A stretch of 64,000 nucleotides of DNA. Source: Pseudocercospora fijiensis CIRAD86 (taxonomy: Eukaryota > Ascomycota > Dothideomycetes > Mycosphaerellales > Mycosphaerellaceae). Positions within the stretch are counted from its first letter, which is position 1; every line of letters begins with the position of its first letter. The stretch spans positions 310,001 to 374,000 of the forward strand of contig NW_006921543.1 in NCBI RefSeq assembly GCF_000340215.1, read 5' to 3'. The position numbers were made by a program, and so were the translations under genes. The notes beneath the pieces are model-generated. The model had not been told where the DNA came from and made no database searches. It saw nothing but the letters and a program-made list of their open reading frames with translations. This document shows, piece by piece, positions 31,120 through 43,688 of the stretch.

Positions 31120-31237
31120 GTCTGTCCTCATGGGTCTGCGAGCAAGGACATTCGACGCTTGAAATGTGATGAGCTTCGGAATATTAATTCGATCGCCTAT
31201 AGATGACCATAACAGCATAATCCCCACACGCAACAAG

Positions 31238-34200
31238 CTAATCAAAGACATCAAGCGCATACCTCTCCCCCCGCCACTTCTCCCACCTGAGCCTCGCATC
31301 CTCTTCCGACAACTTCTCGCCCTTGTCCTCCGCTTCTTCGACGAGCAGTCTGACAGCCACATCGGAGACGCTCCTCCCCATAGCTCCACTTCCACATATA
31401 TATATCCTCGCGCCGAGATCGAAAAGGCGAGCGATTTCAGCAGCCTCTTTGTACACACGATCCTGAACATACCGACATCCGTCCGACTGCTCTGAAGCCC
31501 GACTGTAAGCATAACGTACCTTCACAACACCGAGATTCTCCCATTGAGCCAGCTCCTCAGCGAAAATTTTGTCCTGATTTGGATCTCGACATCCGACAAA
31601 GAGAAGAGCTTCTCCCAGCTGTCTTCCAGCTTCGGCTTTGACTGCTCGTTCCTGGAGGAAACCTCGGAAAGGCGCCAGACCCGTGCCCGCAGCTACCATT
31701 ATGACTGGAATCGATTCGTCGAGGGGCAGATGGAATGCAGCTGAGCTCTTTTTGACTGCGACTTGCAGGGTCGAGCCCGGCTCGAGACTCTTCAGATAAC
31801 TGGTTGCTGTCCCAATGTGCTCATCGCTCTCGATCACGCTGAATGTGATGGTCGCAAGAGAGGGGTCTGCGAGAGGCGAGGAGGAAATGCTATATTGTCT
31901 GAGTCGAAGTGGCATGTGCAGTTCGAGGAATGTGCCAAATGGGATGCTGATATCTGGATGACGCTCCAGGATGTCGATTATTGAGCCACGTTCATCTGCA
32001 AGTGAGAGTTTGGAGTGCTCCGACAATACATCTCGACTTTTGCGGGATGCGCGAGCACCGAGTTCGATGTAACCGGAGAGAATTAAGGCGACTGGAAGCT
32101 CTCGGTTCTCCGGAATGGTTGCATGAGAGCCGCTAGTGATAGTCATGGCCGTGTCCCAGGGCAGGGAGAAGCGACGTAGGACTCGAGAGACAAGTTGCTG
32201 GTTGTTCAAAGGCAGCACTGCTAGGTAGTCGCCGGCGTCGTACTGCATATCCCTCGGCAGACTGATGGTCACATGGCGCTTTTCTGGTGCTTCTAGAGAT
32301 GTAATACGCCGATTGCTCACGACCTTTGCGTCCCAGACTTTGTGATGCAAATGCGATGCTCTCGAATTCGTGGAAAGGCGAAGCTCAAGAGAGCTGGCAG
32401 AACTATATTCTTTCCCATCGGCAGAGATCGAAGGCCAAAGCCTACTCGTCCAAGCATCGAAGTCGTCCAGAATGGTGCCTTGGGAAGTGTCTGTCTCACC
32501 ACGCGGAGCTAGCAGTGCTGCTCCTTTCGCTGTTAGCTCTCCCTCGATTGTTCTCGGCATCTTTTGATATGTCGAAACCCAATCTCGATGACCGCAGCCA
32601 AAGATCGTGACTTGTGCACCTTCGAACTTGCTCCTATCCGCAGTCTTGAGCCACTCGACGAAGATTTTAGCGTTATCTGGTGGTTGGCCTTCGTATGTGC
32701 AAGTAATGATTATGACCGGATGATCTTTGGGAAACCTGTCTACCGCCGCATCGAGTGACTTAACGACTGTGTCGAAGCCACGAACTCGTGCAGAGGCAGC
32801 TAGAGACTGCGCAAGCCCTTCGCATGTACCAGCAGAAGAGCCAAAGAAGATTGTCAACTGACCAGAGTCTCCGGAACTTTTGCTTGAAGCCAAGTGTTTA
32901 GCAGGTTCTTCCCTAGCAGCAGTTCGAATCTCGCCATGAAGCTTCTTTGACAGCTGAATGGGATCGATTCCGTCTCTCAATTGAGCCTTGATGAGGAGGT
33001 TGTCGGGTTTGATTGTCAATGTCTCGGCGATCTTCAATTCGTAGCTTGGATCTGCAAAGCGAAGATTGAAGTTTTGTAGGATGATGCCCAGAGCCAGAAT
33101 GGCTTCTTGCCACGCAAAGGGCCGGCCTATGCATCCTCGCATACCTGAAAAGCAAGTCAGCTGGAATTTGAAGTACGTGAACGACGGCACACACCATTGC
33201 CGAAAGGCTTCCACGCCCCTGGAGGGAGCTTGTTGAAATGTTCATCATGCATCCGCTCTGGCTTGAACTCGGCGGCGTCCTCGCCGAAAACCTTTGGATC
33301 ACGACCACTTCTGGTCCCCAGAATCATAATGACTGCATCAGGAGGGAGCACGTATTTCCCAGCTAGCGTTACTGGTCCCTTAGTACCAGGGACGGGCCCT
33401 ACAGAAAAGCCAACAGTCGTTGGGCAGAGGCGAAGAGCCTCCCGAAGCGCTGCTTCGATGTACTTCAGCTCTTTGATATGCTTGAATTCGATGGGACCTG
33501 ATCCCACCACAGAGTCGACCTCTTGCTGTGCTCTCTGTAGTGTTTCGGGATTCTTGAGTAGGTAGAAGAGAGTGAATGATAGCATTCCAGATGTTGTCTC
33601 GTGACCTGCCACGAGGAACGTGATCATATTGTTGATGATGCTCTCGTCCGAAAGCTTCTCTCCTGTTTTTGGATCCTTGCCATTGAGCATGGCATCCAGA
33701 AGATCCTTCTTTCCCGGGCCGGCTCTTCGTCGATCAATGCACTGCTGGGCGACCTTCTTCAACGTAGCAATGTCCGCGAAGAACTTCTTCTCAGCGGAAG
33801 GGTTAAGCCAAGCTTCAATCTTGCTTCGCATCGCTCGCTTCCCCGATTCGAGCAACACATCACCCATAGCTCGGATGAACTCGTGTACCTCTTCATGGTA
33901 GAACGAATTGAAGCGGTAGTCCATCGCGCAGAGCGCAATCGAGTCCAGAGTAAGTCTAGTCATATCATCCGTGACGTTGATTTCGTGATCCGCGCCATCG
34001 CGTGCCCATTTCGAGACCAGCTGGCTTGCGATGTCGTACATTTCATCGTACATGGCTTGTATAGGTAGTGGACCAAAAGCGGGCATGAGGGCCCGATGTG
34101 CAACACCCCAATTGTGTTCATGATTGTGCGCTGTGAAGAGGCCATCGCCAACAGCGAGTCGCAGCTGGTTCAGAAATGTGTCGATCTTCTTGCAGAATCG

Positions 34201-34447
34201 CTTTTCGTCGCAGACCTCGGCGACCAAGGCAACGCTCGATATCACGTAGGTTGGCTTGCCCAACAAGTCGAGCTTGTAGATCTCGCCTGTGAGGTGTTAG
34301 TTATGCTGATGCTGATGTGCGCCCCCAACTGGACCTACCATATTTGTCTGCCAGCCTTTCGAAGCTCTGGGTCATGTTGACCGTATCCACGTCCAACACA
34401 TTTCCAATAATCGGCCATGCTTTAGGTTGAGGTACATTCGATGCCAT
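31238..34447 (-). CDS. Self-sufficient cytochrome P450-P450 reductase fusion, CYP505 (P450foxy-like) type
   Basis: The product is about 1,035 residues from minus-strand exons 34447-34339, 34286-33195 and 33144-31238, with introns of 52 and 50 bp (the latter with an AGCTGAC branch). The P450 half begins PQPKAWPIIGN and has the oxygen-binding AGHETTSG, the ExxR motif EALR, and the heme loop FGNGMRGCIG with its Cys near residue 405; the second intron splits that loop. The reductase half shows an FMN site (FFGSSAGTCEGLA, TCTYEGQPPDNA), the FAD motif RQYSISSS and the NADPH motif AAGTGLAPFRGF. The family hydroxylates fatty acids at subterminal positions using NADPH without a separate reductase. There is no N-terminal membrane anchor, so it is probably soluble. 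All key residues are present and the gene looks functional although it lies about 400 bp from the RIP-dead block. Confidence 0.95.
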
Positions 34448-34880
34448 AGTTGCTAGCAATCAATCAAAGGTATTCGAGTGTTGTTATATGGGAAAGTGGA
34501 ATGTCAGTCGGCGCGCGCAACTCGTATATATTCTGCATAGCTGCGTCAAGTATGGCTTTCATCATTACTGACTGCTCTATGGGAGCCCTGTTGCTTCGCG
34601 CAGATGCCGTGAAACTCGGCACTGCCACGGCTTCACAGCTCTGGCCATGCTTCTTTTTTTACATGTATCGGTGCCATCATTGTGTGAGCATATCGTGATG
34701 GCGAGTTCGTGATTGGTGCAGAAATCTACCATCTTGGCATGTCAACAAGGAGACCCGGTTGTCGTTGTTGGAGTGCACCGCGGAGTGCGCGGGCTCCGTA
34801 ACCACGCCGCCAGGATGTGCCGTGCTCTACGTACGACGTGTATCCTGTACGTAGATCCGAGGCTTCCGCTTAACATTTTA
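34448..34880. promoter_or_regulatory. CYP505 upstream region up to the RIP boundary
   Basis: About 430 bp of normal-composition DNA holds the P450 promoter. Composition changes abruptly near 34,880-34,950, after which CpA and TpG virtually vanish. No specific binding site is claimed. Confidence 0.45.
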
Positions 34881-34912
34881 GACCGGCATTCCGCTGCGAC
34901 CGGCATTCCGCT
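34881..34912. repeat. 15-bp direct repeat at the gene island/RIP block boundary
   Basis: GACCGGCATTCCGCT occurs at 34,881-34,895 and again at 34,898-34,912, exactly where base composition switches. It could be a trace of an insertion or a chance duplication. Confidence 0.6.
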
Positions 34913-35458
34913 ATCCTGCCTAAGGTACGACCTTAGCGACTTACTAAGATATAAATTAGGTGTAGCGCTATTAAAATTCGCTTAACTCTATATAGCTATA
35001 CTATTATATACTCGTAGTCTACGCGTTCTATATTCGCTAATTACGACTCTACTACTTCGTATTTTACGCTTTAGTTATAAGCTACCCTCCCGATTACTTC
35101 TATTATATTCGTAACTTTAAATTAGCTAGTAAAGTAACGTACTATATATATAAGTTTACTATCTTTCGTATTATTAGAAGCTTTAGAAAGGTCGTAGTTT
35201 GCTTTATATACTTTACTTACTTTCCTATTTATAAGATAAACGGATATGAGTTACGTACGTACGTAGATATTAATACGCGGAGCGCTATAAAAGAACGTCG
35301 TATTTCGTAGTTTAACCTAAACTTTTTCTTTTAAACGATACTATACTACCGCGATATACTATACCCGTATATTATAATATACTATACCTATATATTGCGA
35401 TATACTATACCTATATATTGCGATATATTCGAATTCTATATACTACTCCGAAAGTCGC
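34913..35458. repeat. RIP-mutated unidentified sequence
   Basis: The stretch is AT-rich and nearly free of CpA and TpG but keeps CpG. No reading frame or element can be recognised. At 35,351-35,430 it holds about 3.5 tandem copies of a 23-bp unit of the form GCGATATACTATACCTATATATT. Confidence 0.7.
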
Positions 35459-35647
35459 TATTAGAAGCTATATATAATTAGTATATAACTAGCTCGAGTA
35501 AAGCTAGGGTCTTAGTACCTTAGGTAGGGCTTAGCGCTTAGCGTTAGGCTAACTAGCCTGCCTTCCTCCTTCTCTTCCTAGATCTCTATCGAATACTATA
35601 CTAACCTACTACTACCCTATCTACCTACTAATATAATCCCTATTATA
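35459..35647 (+). repeat. LTR, 189 bp, 5' LTR of Gypsy copy A (inverted relative to the other three)
   Basis: This is the reverse complement of the LTRs at 45,016 and 51,861 with point differences and the same 189-bp length. The ends read TATTAG...CTATTATA, the RIP form of an original TGTTAG...CTATTACA. The following bases TAGTATTCGATCTACCC correspond to a primer-binding site starting TGG. Confidence 0.88.
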
Positions 35648-38014
35648 TAGTATTCGATCTACCCTTTAAGAGTAGTAGCTAGATAGTCCTTATTTTAAGC
35701 TTTTAGCGGTATAGCTGCGAAAACTATCGATTTAACTATATTACGCCCGAAGAACGGGACCTATACGCACTATTTACTAAAACAACCGTGCTAATTATTT
35801 GGCAAGGCCTTCTATGCGGCCTGTTGTACTAAGTTAATCGTACTAGGCCGATACCTACTAATTCCGCTATATCCGTACTATAAGGGGCTATAATGTATTG
35901 TTAGTGCTGCCCCTTATTGTAGTGGCCGGCTTATTACGAAATACTAACAATAACCGCGGCGCCGCTAGTAGCGCTAGTAATAATAACACTAGTAGTATAG
36001 AGCCTATTAATAAGGAGCCTATAGTTCTAGGTAATAAATTACTATAATCTAGAATTGCCTATTAACGATATTCTTAATAATATTATTAATTAACGATATA
36101 GCTAACTAGCCTTTAGCCCCTAACTAGTAGGGAGACTTTAAGAAGCTACTTAAAACAGGCTTACTACCCTACGTTAAGAGTAGTAGCTAAAGGATAACCT
36201 CCTCGAGCTTCGCCGCCTTTAGGAAGCCCCGATAACTACTACTAAACTAATAGTAGGACCTTCCTTACTATCTATTTAGAAGAAGAAGGATACTAAGCTT
36301 AAGGACTATACTGTATTTAACGGCTCTAGTCGCAAGCAGTATAATAATTATATATGTAATTATAAGCTAAATTAGCGAAATGCACTAAGGGTTCTTCTAG
36401 ATAATTACTTATTAGTCGTCTACGCTATGCAATATATTAATAGCGACCTAAAACGCACCTAGGACGACTATTTCGACTCCCTTAACGATTAGACTGCTAT
36501 TTAGTAGCAAACCTATAAAACTATTATACTAGACACCCTTAGAAACCCTATACTAAGGCAATAATATACTTAGGACTAGTACTTTAGAGCTAAATAAAAG
36601 ACTAATTAATCGGCTCGCTCGTTTAAGGCCTATTTAAAGACCCTCGAAGACGACCTTCCGGCTAAGACTAATTCTATATAGATCTCGGAAATACGCCTAA
36701 AGCTTAGATAGGAGCTTATCCTTAAATCAGACCGTCGCCGTATATTTAAATAGGCTAACCTAATACGTATTTAATTTATAGTCGAAGTAGAAATAGCTAA
36801 ACGAGCTATTTAGCTCTAGTAACGACTAGAATCGAGGATCCGACTAGCTAGTACTAACCGCGGCAATCGTAGTGCCCGTAGAGGCAATAGCTAAGGGTCC
36901 TACTAGAACAATAATACTAATAATAGGAATAGTAACAACGACCGTAGAAATATAATACATACCTCGTTTAATAGCGAGGGTACTATTAAATAACCTTATA
37001 AATAGGGATAGTTAATCGTTTATAGATAAGCTATTACGGGCTTAGTAGAGGGACGCCTTTACTATCGAACGTATTAATAAGCCTATAAGTAGGCGAACGA
37101 CTCGATTTAGTAAGAGTAACTAGTCGATCGACGATAAGGGTTACTTAAAGTTTAAGGGCAGGTACTATATCCTCGCTAAACAATCGATTAGATAAGAGCT
37201 TTTAAAGCGATACTATAATAGTAAGCTTGCTAGTTACTATAGCACAGAGAGGTCGCACGAGCTACTATCGCGTATATACTACTAGCTAAATAGTAAGCGG
37301 TATATAAAGGAGTATATACAGACCTATATAGTATACTAGCGAGTTAAAGCACTAAAGCACTTACTATTCGGCGAGTTGTCTTTACTCCCTATTCTAAAGA
37401 AACTATTTATAGAGCTTACAATAGACTTTATTATAAGCCTTCTACCTACTAAGTATAGGGGTAGTAAGGACATCTTCGATACTATCCTTATTATAGTAGA
37501 TCGATTTACTAAGGGGGCTCGTTATATCCCTACTCGGAAGGATTAGACTACTATTAATATAGCTAAAGCACTATAGAATAACATCTTCTATAGCTACTAG
37601 GGGACCCCTAAGGGGATAGTCTCCGACCGAGGCTTAACGTTTATATCTTACTATTAGAGCAAGATATATCTATAACTTAGACTTAAGCATCGCCTGTCTG
37701 TAGTATTCTGTCTGTAAACAGGTAGCTAGACCGAGAGGCAGAACGCTACCTTATAGTAGTACCTACGTAGCTATATTAATAAGAACCCTAACGACTAGGT
37801 TAACCTCCTATAACTACCTAAATTCGTATATAATAACAGTGTCTACTTATTAACTAAAATCTTACTATATATAGCTATAATAGGCTAGAACGCTGCTATA
37901 CTATAAGACCCCCTATCGCTCGAGGCCGAGCGTAAGGAAAGGGAAGCGCGTTAAGCCCCTAAAACACTAGCGGCTATTAAGAGGGTTTAAAAGATGCGAG
38001 AAATCTATACTAAG
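35459..38014 (+). mobile_element. Gypsy copy A: internally deleted gag-integrase derivative, RIP-dead
   Basis: After the 5' LTR and primer site, the plus strand reads a gag with stops up to about 36,945. It then passes directly into the segment just upstream of and including integrase, with YLKFKGRYYI-like residues, a DFI..LPTK stretch, LIIVDRFTKGARYIP, VSDRGL and TERQNA. Protease, reverse transcriptase and RNase H, present in copies B and C, are missing. The join lies near 36,950, where the gag tail (about 43,690 in copy B) meets sequence matching about 41,080 in copy B. The element ends abruptly at 38,014 in the integrase, against the LTR of copy B. CpA/TpG loss and TAG/TAA codons at Gln and Trp positions show heavy RIP. 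Confidence 0.82.
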
Positions 38015-38212
38015 TGTAATAGGGGTTATGTTAGTAGGTAGATAGGGTAGTAGTAGGTACAAGTAGTATTCGATAAGGAGCTAGAAGGAGAGGGAGGAAG
38101 GTAGGCAAGTTAGCCTACTACTAAGCGCTAAGCCCTACCTAAGGTATCGAGACCCTAGCTTCACTCGAGCCCGGTTATATACTAATTACGTACAACCTCT
38201 TTAGTCCTAATA
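38015..38212 (-). repeat. LTR, low-coordinate (3') LTR of Gypsy copy B
   Basis: It is homologous to the 189-bp LTRs, with a 9-bp insertion near its end (198 bp). This is the only LTR that keeps a TG dinucleotide at its plus-strand left end (TGTAATAGG). Purine-rich minus-strand sequence (AGAAGGGAAGCGTA) directly precedes it and fits a polypurine tract. Confidence 0.88.
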
Positions 38213-39197
38213 TACGCTTCCCTTCTAAAGGCCGCGCCCTCGTAGCCGGTCTTTATTCTAGTCTCAACCTCTATTGCTACTAACTTAGTAGGTTTAATAA
38301 GCCGCTTAGTCCGCGCTAAATTAAACGTATAACTACCGATTATATAACTATGTTAAACCTTACCTTCTAATACAATGTCTAACTCCGACTACGCTATCCT
38401 TATATATAATAAAGTAATATATATCTACAAGAATTAAGGACTATCGACTAATTATAATACGAGCGCGTCTTCCCTACTATAATAGGTAGACGTACGAGGT
38501 ATTGCAGCCCTACCTCCGTTCTAAGTAATGTCGTACCGAGTTCTTTGCGTCTACTCTTAAAAGACCTAGCAATGTCCGCTTCCGAGTCCGAGGGTTTATC
38601 CGCTTCTAAGGGTTATTGTTCTTATTATTACGAGGACTATTATTTACTATCGTAGTTTTACTAGCCCTAATTAGTTAGGTTTAGTAGCCTTTAATTGTTA
38701 ATCTTATCTTATCTTTTTAGAAAAAACACAGTTCGTCTAGTTTCTGTAGGTAAAGGCTATTATAAGTATAATAGTTAAGGTTCGCCTCGCTTAAAGGGTC
38801 GGAAAGATCGAGGAGTAACCTATTGTCCGTAAGATCGACCCTAGCTAACTTAGCTCTATAGTTTTGCCCTTAGTTAGTCTATTAGTCGCTTAACCTTTTT
38901 AGTCTCTAAGTCCCTCGAACGGCTCAACCCTTTTAACCTAGTTAGTATAAGTAAGGTTGTTTTTGCAGGTACGGTAGCGACAATAAGTAAGGTTAGTAAT
39001 AGTAGCGAGCAGGTAATATTAACAATAGCGGCGCTAGTCGTCTTAGCACTAACTTTACCTTACTCCTAATTTCCTTCTTTAGCTACTAACGCTTCAACTA
39101 GTAACACACTCCGCAATACCGTTACTAATATAGCCGCGCCGGCCGTACTGCCCTTTAGTATAGGCGCGACGCCGTTATTATTATTATTATTACTATT

Positions 39198-39212
39198 CGC
39201 GCGCGCGCGCGT
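39198..39212. repeat. Short (CG)n tract within Gypsy copy B
   Basis: A run of about seven CG dinucleotides lies in the 3' region of copy B. The matching place in copy C reads CGCCTATACGCGTACC, so the tract is copy-specific. CpG is not a target of the mutation process seen here. Confidence 0.7.
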
Positions 39213-42200
39213 CGTCCTCGCCGACCGTAGAGGGCCTAAGGCCTCGATTTAGTATTAAAAGAAGGGTCTTATAGGTTGCGCTAGTAAAGAGGTAGGTTCC
39301 TTAAAAGAGTAGGCGATTAGTTAACAGTTATAGCGCGTTTGTTAACACTCGGTGCGCGTTCGCTATAGTAGTATAGTCTTATTGTCCTTATTGCTAACAA
39401 TTGCTTGCCTCTAATTAGTTAGCTAATAGCACCCTAGGGGTAGTATTAGCCCTAGGTCTCTCTAGTGGTTCTAGCGGTATTATAAGCCCTTAGCCTTCTT
39501 CTTGTTCTTTATACTAGTCTAATACTCGTCTAACAATTTAGTTATATCCTTAAAAGAGTCTTTAGCCTCCTATAAGTCCTATTTAGGTAAATAGCCTTAC
39601 TATCTTAGGAGGTACTCCTTCTTGCCTTGTCTAGTCCGATGCTTTAGTATGCGCTCTATAGACTCTAGCTCTTTACTATCGGCTAAGACTTCTTCTAACT
39701 TAGCAGGCGCTTTATCGCCTTCGCGCTAATAGTATAGTTTAAGAAGGGATACGTAGAAGGTATTATAGATAGTATAATAAGGTAGAAGCTATAACTAATA
39801 GGCCTATACGGAAGAGCCCTTAACTTCTCGAATACGGAATAGGCTAATGTATCTTAGTACGAGCTTAGGCCTTGTTTTGCTATTAGGTAATAGGTGTTTG
39901 CGGATACGGAGGTTCTTAGTGCTTAGTATAACTATATCGCCTTGCTTAAAGGTTATTAGCGTATAGTGTTTGTTATAGTAGGCCTTCTAATAGGCCTAGG
40001 CCTTTGCTAGGTTATTAGCTATTTTGGCGTAAATCTCTCGCATCTTTTAAACCCTATTAATAGCCGCTAGTGTCTTCGGTTAACCCGCTTCCCTTTCCTT
40101 ACGCTCGGCCTCGAGCGATAGGGGGTCTTATAGCATAGCGGCGTTCTAGCCTATTATAGCTATATATAGTAACATCTTAGTTAATAAGTAGACACTATTA
40201 TTATACACGAATTTAGCTAGTTATAGGAGGTTAACCTAGTCGTTAGGATTCTCGTTAATATAGCTACGTAGGTACTGCTATAGGGTAGTATTCTGCCTCT
40301 CTGTTTAACTGTTAGTCTATAGATAGAAGGCTATTAATAGCCGATGCTTTAGTCTTAGCTATAGGCATATTTCGCTCTAATAATAAGATATAAATATTAA
40401 GCCTCGGTTAGAGACTATCCTATTAGGGGTTCCCTAATAGCTATAGAAGATATTATTCTGTATTGACTTAGCTAGGTTAACAGCCGTCTAATCCTTCTGA
40501 GCGGGGATATAGCGAGCGCCCTTAGTAAACCGGTCTATAACGACTAGGATAGCGTTAAAGATATCTTTGCTCCCTCTTCGCTTAGTAGGGGGAAGACCTA
40601 TAATAAAGTCTGTTATAAGCTCTGCAAATGGCTTGTAGGGGATTGGCAATAAGGACAACTCGCTAAAAGGCTAATGCTTTAGTGCCTTAATACGTTAATA
40701 TACGGTATACGTGTTTACGTAGTCCTTTGTATCCCGCTTACTGTTTAGCTAGTAGTATATACGCGATAGTAGCTCGTACGACCTCTCTATACTATAGTAA
40801 CCGGTAAGCTTACTATTGTAGTGTCGCTTAAGAAGCTCTTGTCTAATCGATTATTTAGCGGGGACATAGTATCTGCCCTTAAACTTTAAGTAACCTTTGT
40901 CGTCGATCGACTAATTACTCTTACTAGATCGAGTCTTTCGTCTACTTATAAGCTTATCGATACGTTTAGTAGCAAAGGCGTCCCTTTGCTAAGCCCGTAA
41001 CAGCTTATCTATAAACGATTGACTATCCCTATTTATAAGGTTATTTAATAGCACCCTCGCTATCGAAAGAGGTACGCATTATATATATCTAACAGTACTA
41101 GTAGCCGGATTAACTATAGTAGTGCTATCGCTATTACTGTATATAGCGATGTTAACTAGGGAGTTATTATAACTTCTCCTATCTGTGTTATTAGCCCTTG
41201 CCTTAATACGTACTATTAATATAGTAAGAGCATTAATATACTTCGAGCCGTCGCGGAGTCCGGTAAGCCGCTTATTCTACGCTTGCTTATTAACAATACG
41301 GGCTATAGCAATCTTATACTATAGGGTTAGAAACAAAGAATTAATATATTAGGTCTCGCTATCGTAATTAGGTCGCCTCGATAGGCTATTAGTAGGATTA
41401 CTTACGCCTAGCCGATATAATACATTAAAATCAAACCCGGCGAGGTAGACGGCCTATCTAGCCTGTCGACCTATAACCCTTATAACCTTCGTAATTCCTC
41501 GGGGGTTGTTATAGTCCGTATAGACCTAAATAGTGTGCTATATACTATCGAGATAGTAGCGCTAGTGCTTAAAGGCTTCTACGATTACTAAGAGCTCTTG
41601 CTCGTAGGTCTCGTAACGACGCTCTATATCGATTATCTTTCGTAAGAAGAAGGCAATTAGGTACTAGTAGGTATTATTAGCCTGCTATAATATAATAGCG
41701 GATATAGCGAACTGTAAAGCGTTAGTCTCAATACGGATCTGCCTACTTAGTACGAAATAGTGTAATAAGGGGACTTTAGTAAAGCGTTCCTTCAAACCGT
41801 TAAAAGCGGCTTAAGCCTTATTAGTCTATCTAAACTCTCTAGTTAGGTTAGCCTTGGTTTTAGTAAGCTTAGTTAGTAGCATTACGTACCGTAAATAGCT
41901 CTTAATAAAGCGGCGGTAGAAATTAGCGAAGCTAAGGAACGACTATAGCTCCTTAATTAACGTAGGAACAGGCTATTTAGTAATGGTTTTAATCCGATTA
42001 GGATTAGCCTTAATACTATTAGTTAATACGAGGAAGCTAAGGAAGGCTACCTCCTTAGTAGCAAAGGTGTATTTAGAAGGCTTGTAATATAGTCTATAGG
42101 TCCTTAGACGATCGAGTACCTTATATACTATAGCCTAGTGCTCTGCTATATTAGGTAAATAGGTGTAAACTAGGATGTTATCTAGGTAAACTATATAGAG

Positions 42201-43586
42201 GTAGTCTAGTAGGCCTAATAGGGCCCGATTAATATAGGACTAGAATGTAGTAGGGGTATTAGCTAGCCTAAATAGTATAACTAAGTACTCGAAATAGCTA
42301 TAACGGGTACGGAAGGCTGTTTTCTATTTATCGCCCTTACGAATGCGGATACGATAGTACGCATCCTTAATGTCTAATATAGTATAGAAATAGGCGCTAG
42401 AAAGGCGGTCGAGGGTCTTATTAATAAGCGGAAGTAGACAGCGGTCTTTAATAGTAATAGCATTAAGCCTACGATAATCGATATATAGGCGTAGGCTACT
42501 ATCCTTCTTTAGTACGAAGAGGATAGGTATACTAGTAGGGCTGTTGCTATACTAAATTTGACTATTAGCTAGGTTCTTATCTAGGTACTTACGTAGTATA
42601 GCAAGCTCGCGTTGAATAAGGTTATAGAGGGGCCTAAAGGGGACCTCTTTGCCCTATATAATATCGATCTTATAGTCCGTCTCTTTAAATATAGGCAATA
42701 TCGATACTAGGTAGTGTTTAAACATATTAATATAGGTCTCGCGAATAGGCTATAGGATGCGAGTAAGTTAGTTAGGGTCTATGCTATTAGGGGGCATAGG
42801 TTTATCGTTATTACCGCCGAGAAGGTTAGCTATCGGATTAGCTAAGGCAGGTATTAGGTTGCTAATAAACAGGACCCTAATATCGTTAGGACACTCGCTA
42901 ATATTAATGTGTTTAATATCCTCTCTCCTAGCGATTCTAAATCGCTACTATTAACTGCCTAAGTCTATAACTATAGTATAGTGCTTAAGGACAGGGTTGC
43001 CGATAATAATATTAGATAGAAGGCTGTCTATATCTACTATATAGGTAGTAAAGTCTAATAAACGCTTATTGCCGAGGTCGTCCTTTAGAACTATAGGAAT
43101 ATAGTAGGCTCTATAGGTTAAGTGCCGAGCGTTATTAAACTAAGCAAGAGTTAGTAGGTTAGCCCTGTTTAATTGTCGAAGGTCTAATTGCTTAGCTAGG
43201 CGATGGCTAATAAGGGCACTAACTAAATTTCCTAGATCTAGCGTAACCTTAGTCTTATAGTTAGCTCTATACGTGTCCTATATAAGATAGGTGCGTATAA
43301 TAGCTAGTATAATGTCGATAGTTTTACGCCGCACAAGGCTAACAGTTAGTACGGCGCTTATTCTTTTTTCGAAGGTTAGCCTATAGGGGTAGCGTTAGCT
43401 GCTAAGAGGTGCTTTCGGTGTTTAGCGGTAGTACGGTCGATTCGGGCCTAGTTCTTAGGTTTGTCGCATTAGCCTAGTAGATAGCCGGTACTGTTACAAT
43501 TAAAGCACTTTAATCCGGTTAGGGGATTGCTATAGCCGCTATTGCTACTATTGTTAGTTAAGCGATTAGTATTATAGGGATACGAG

Positions 43587-43688
43587 CCCCTTCTACGGCC
43601 CCTATTACGGCCTCCTCTATATAGCCGTCGGCTACGGCCCCTTCTACGGCCCCTATTACGGCCTCCTCTATATAGCCGTCGGCTACGG
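43587..43688. repeat. 51-bp in-frame tandem duplication in the gag Arg/Gly region of copy B
   Basis: Two perfect 51-bp copies (43,587-43,637 and 43,638-43,688) encode Arg/Gly-rich repeats (for example RGGRNRGRRRG) beside the zinc knuckle. Copy C has only one. Confidence 0.92.
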
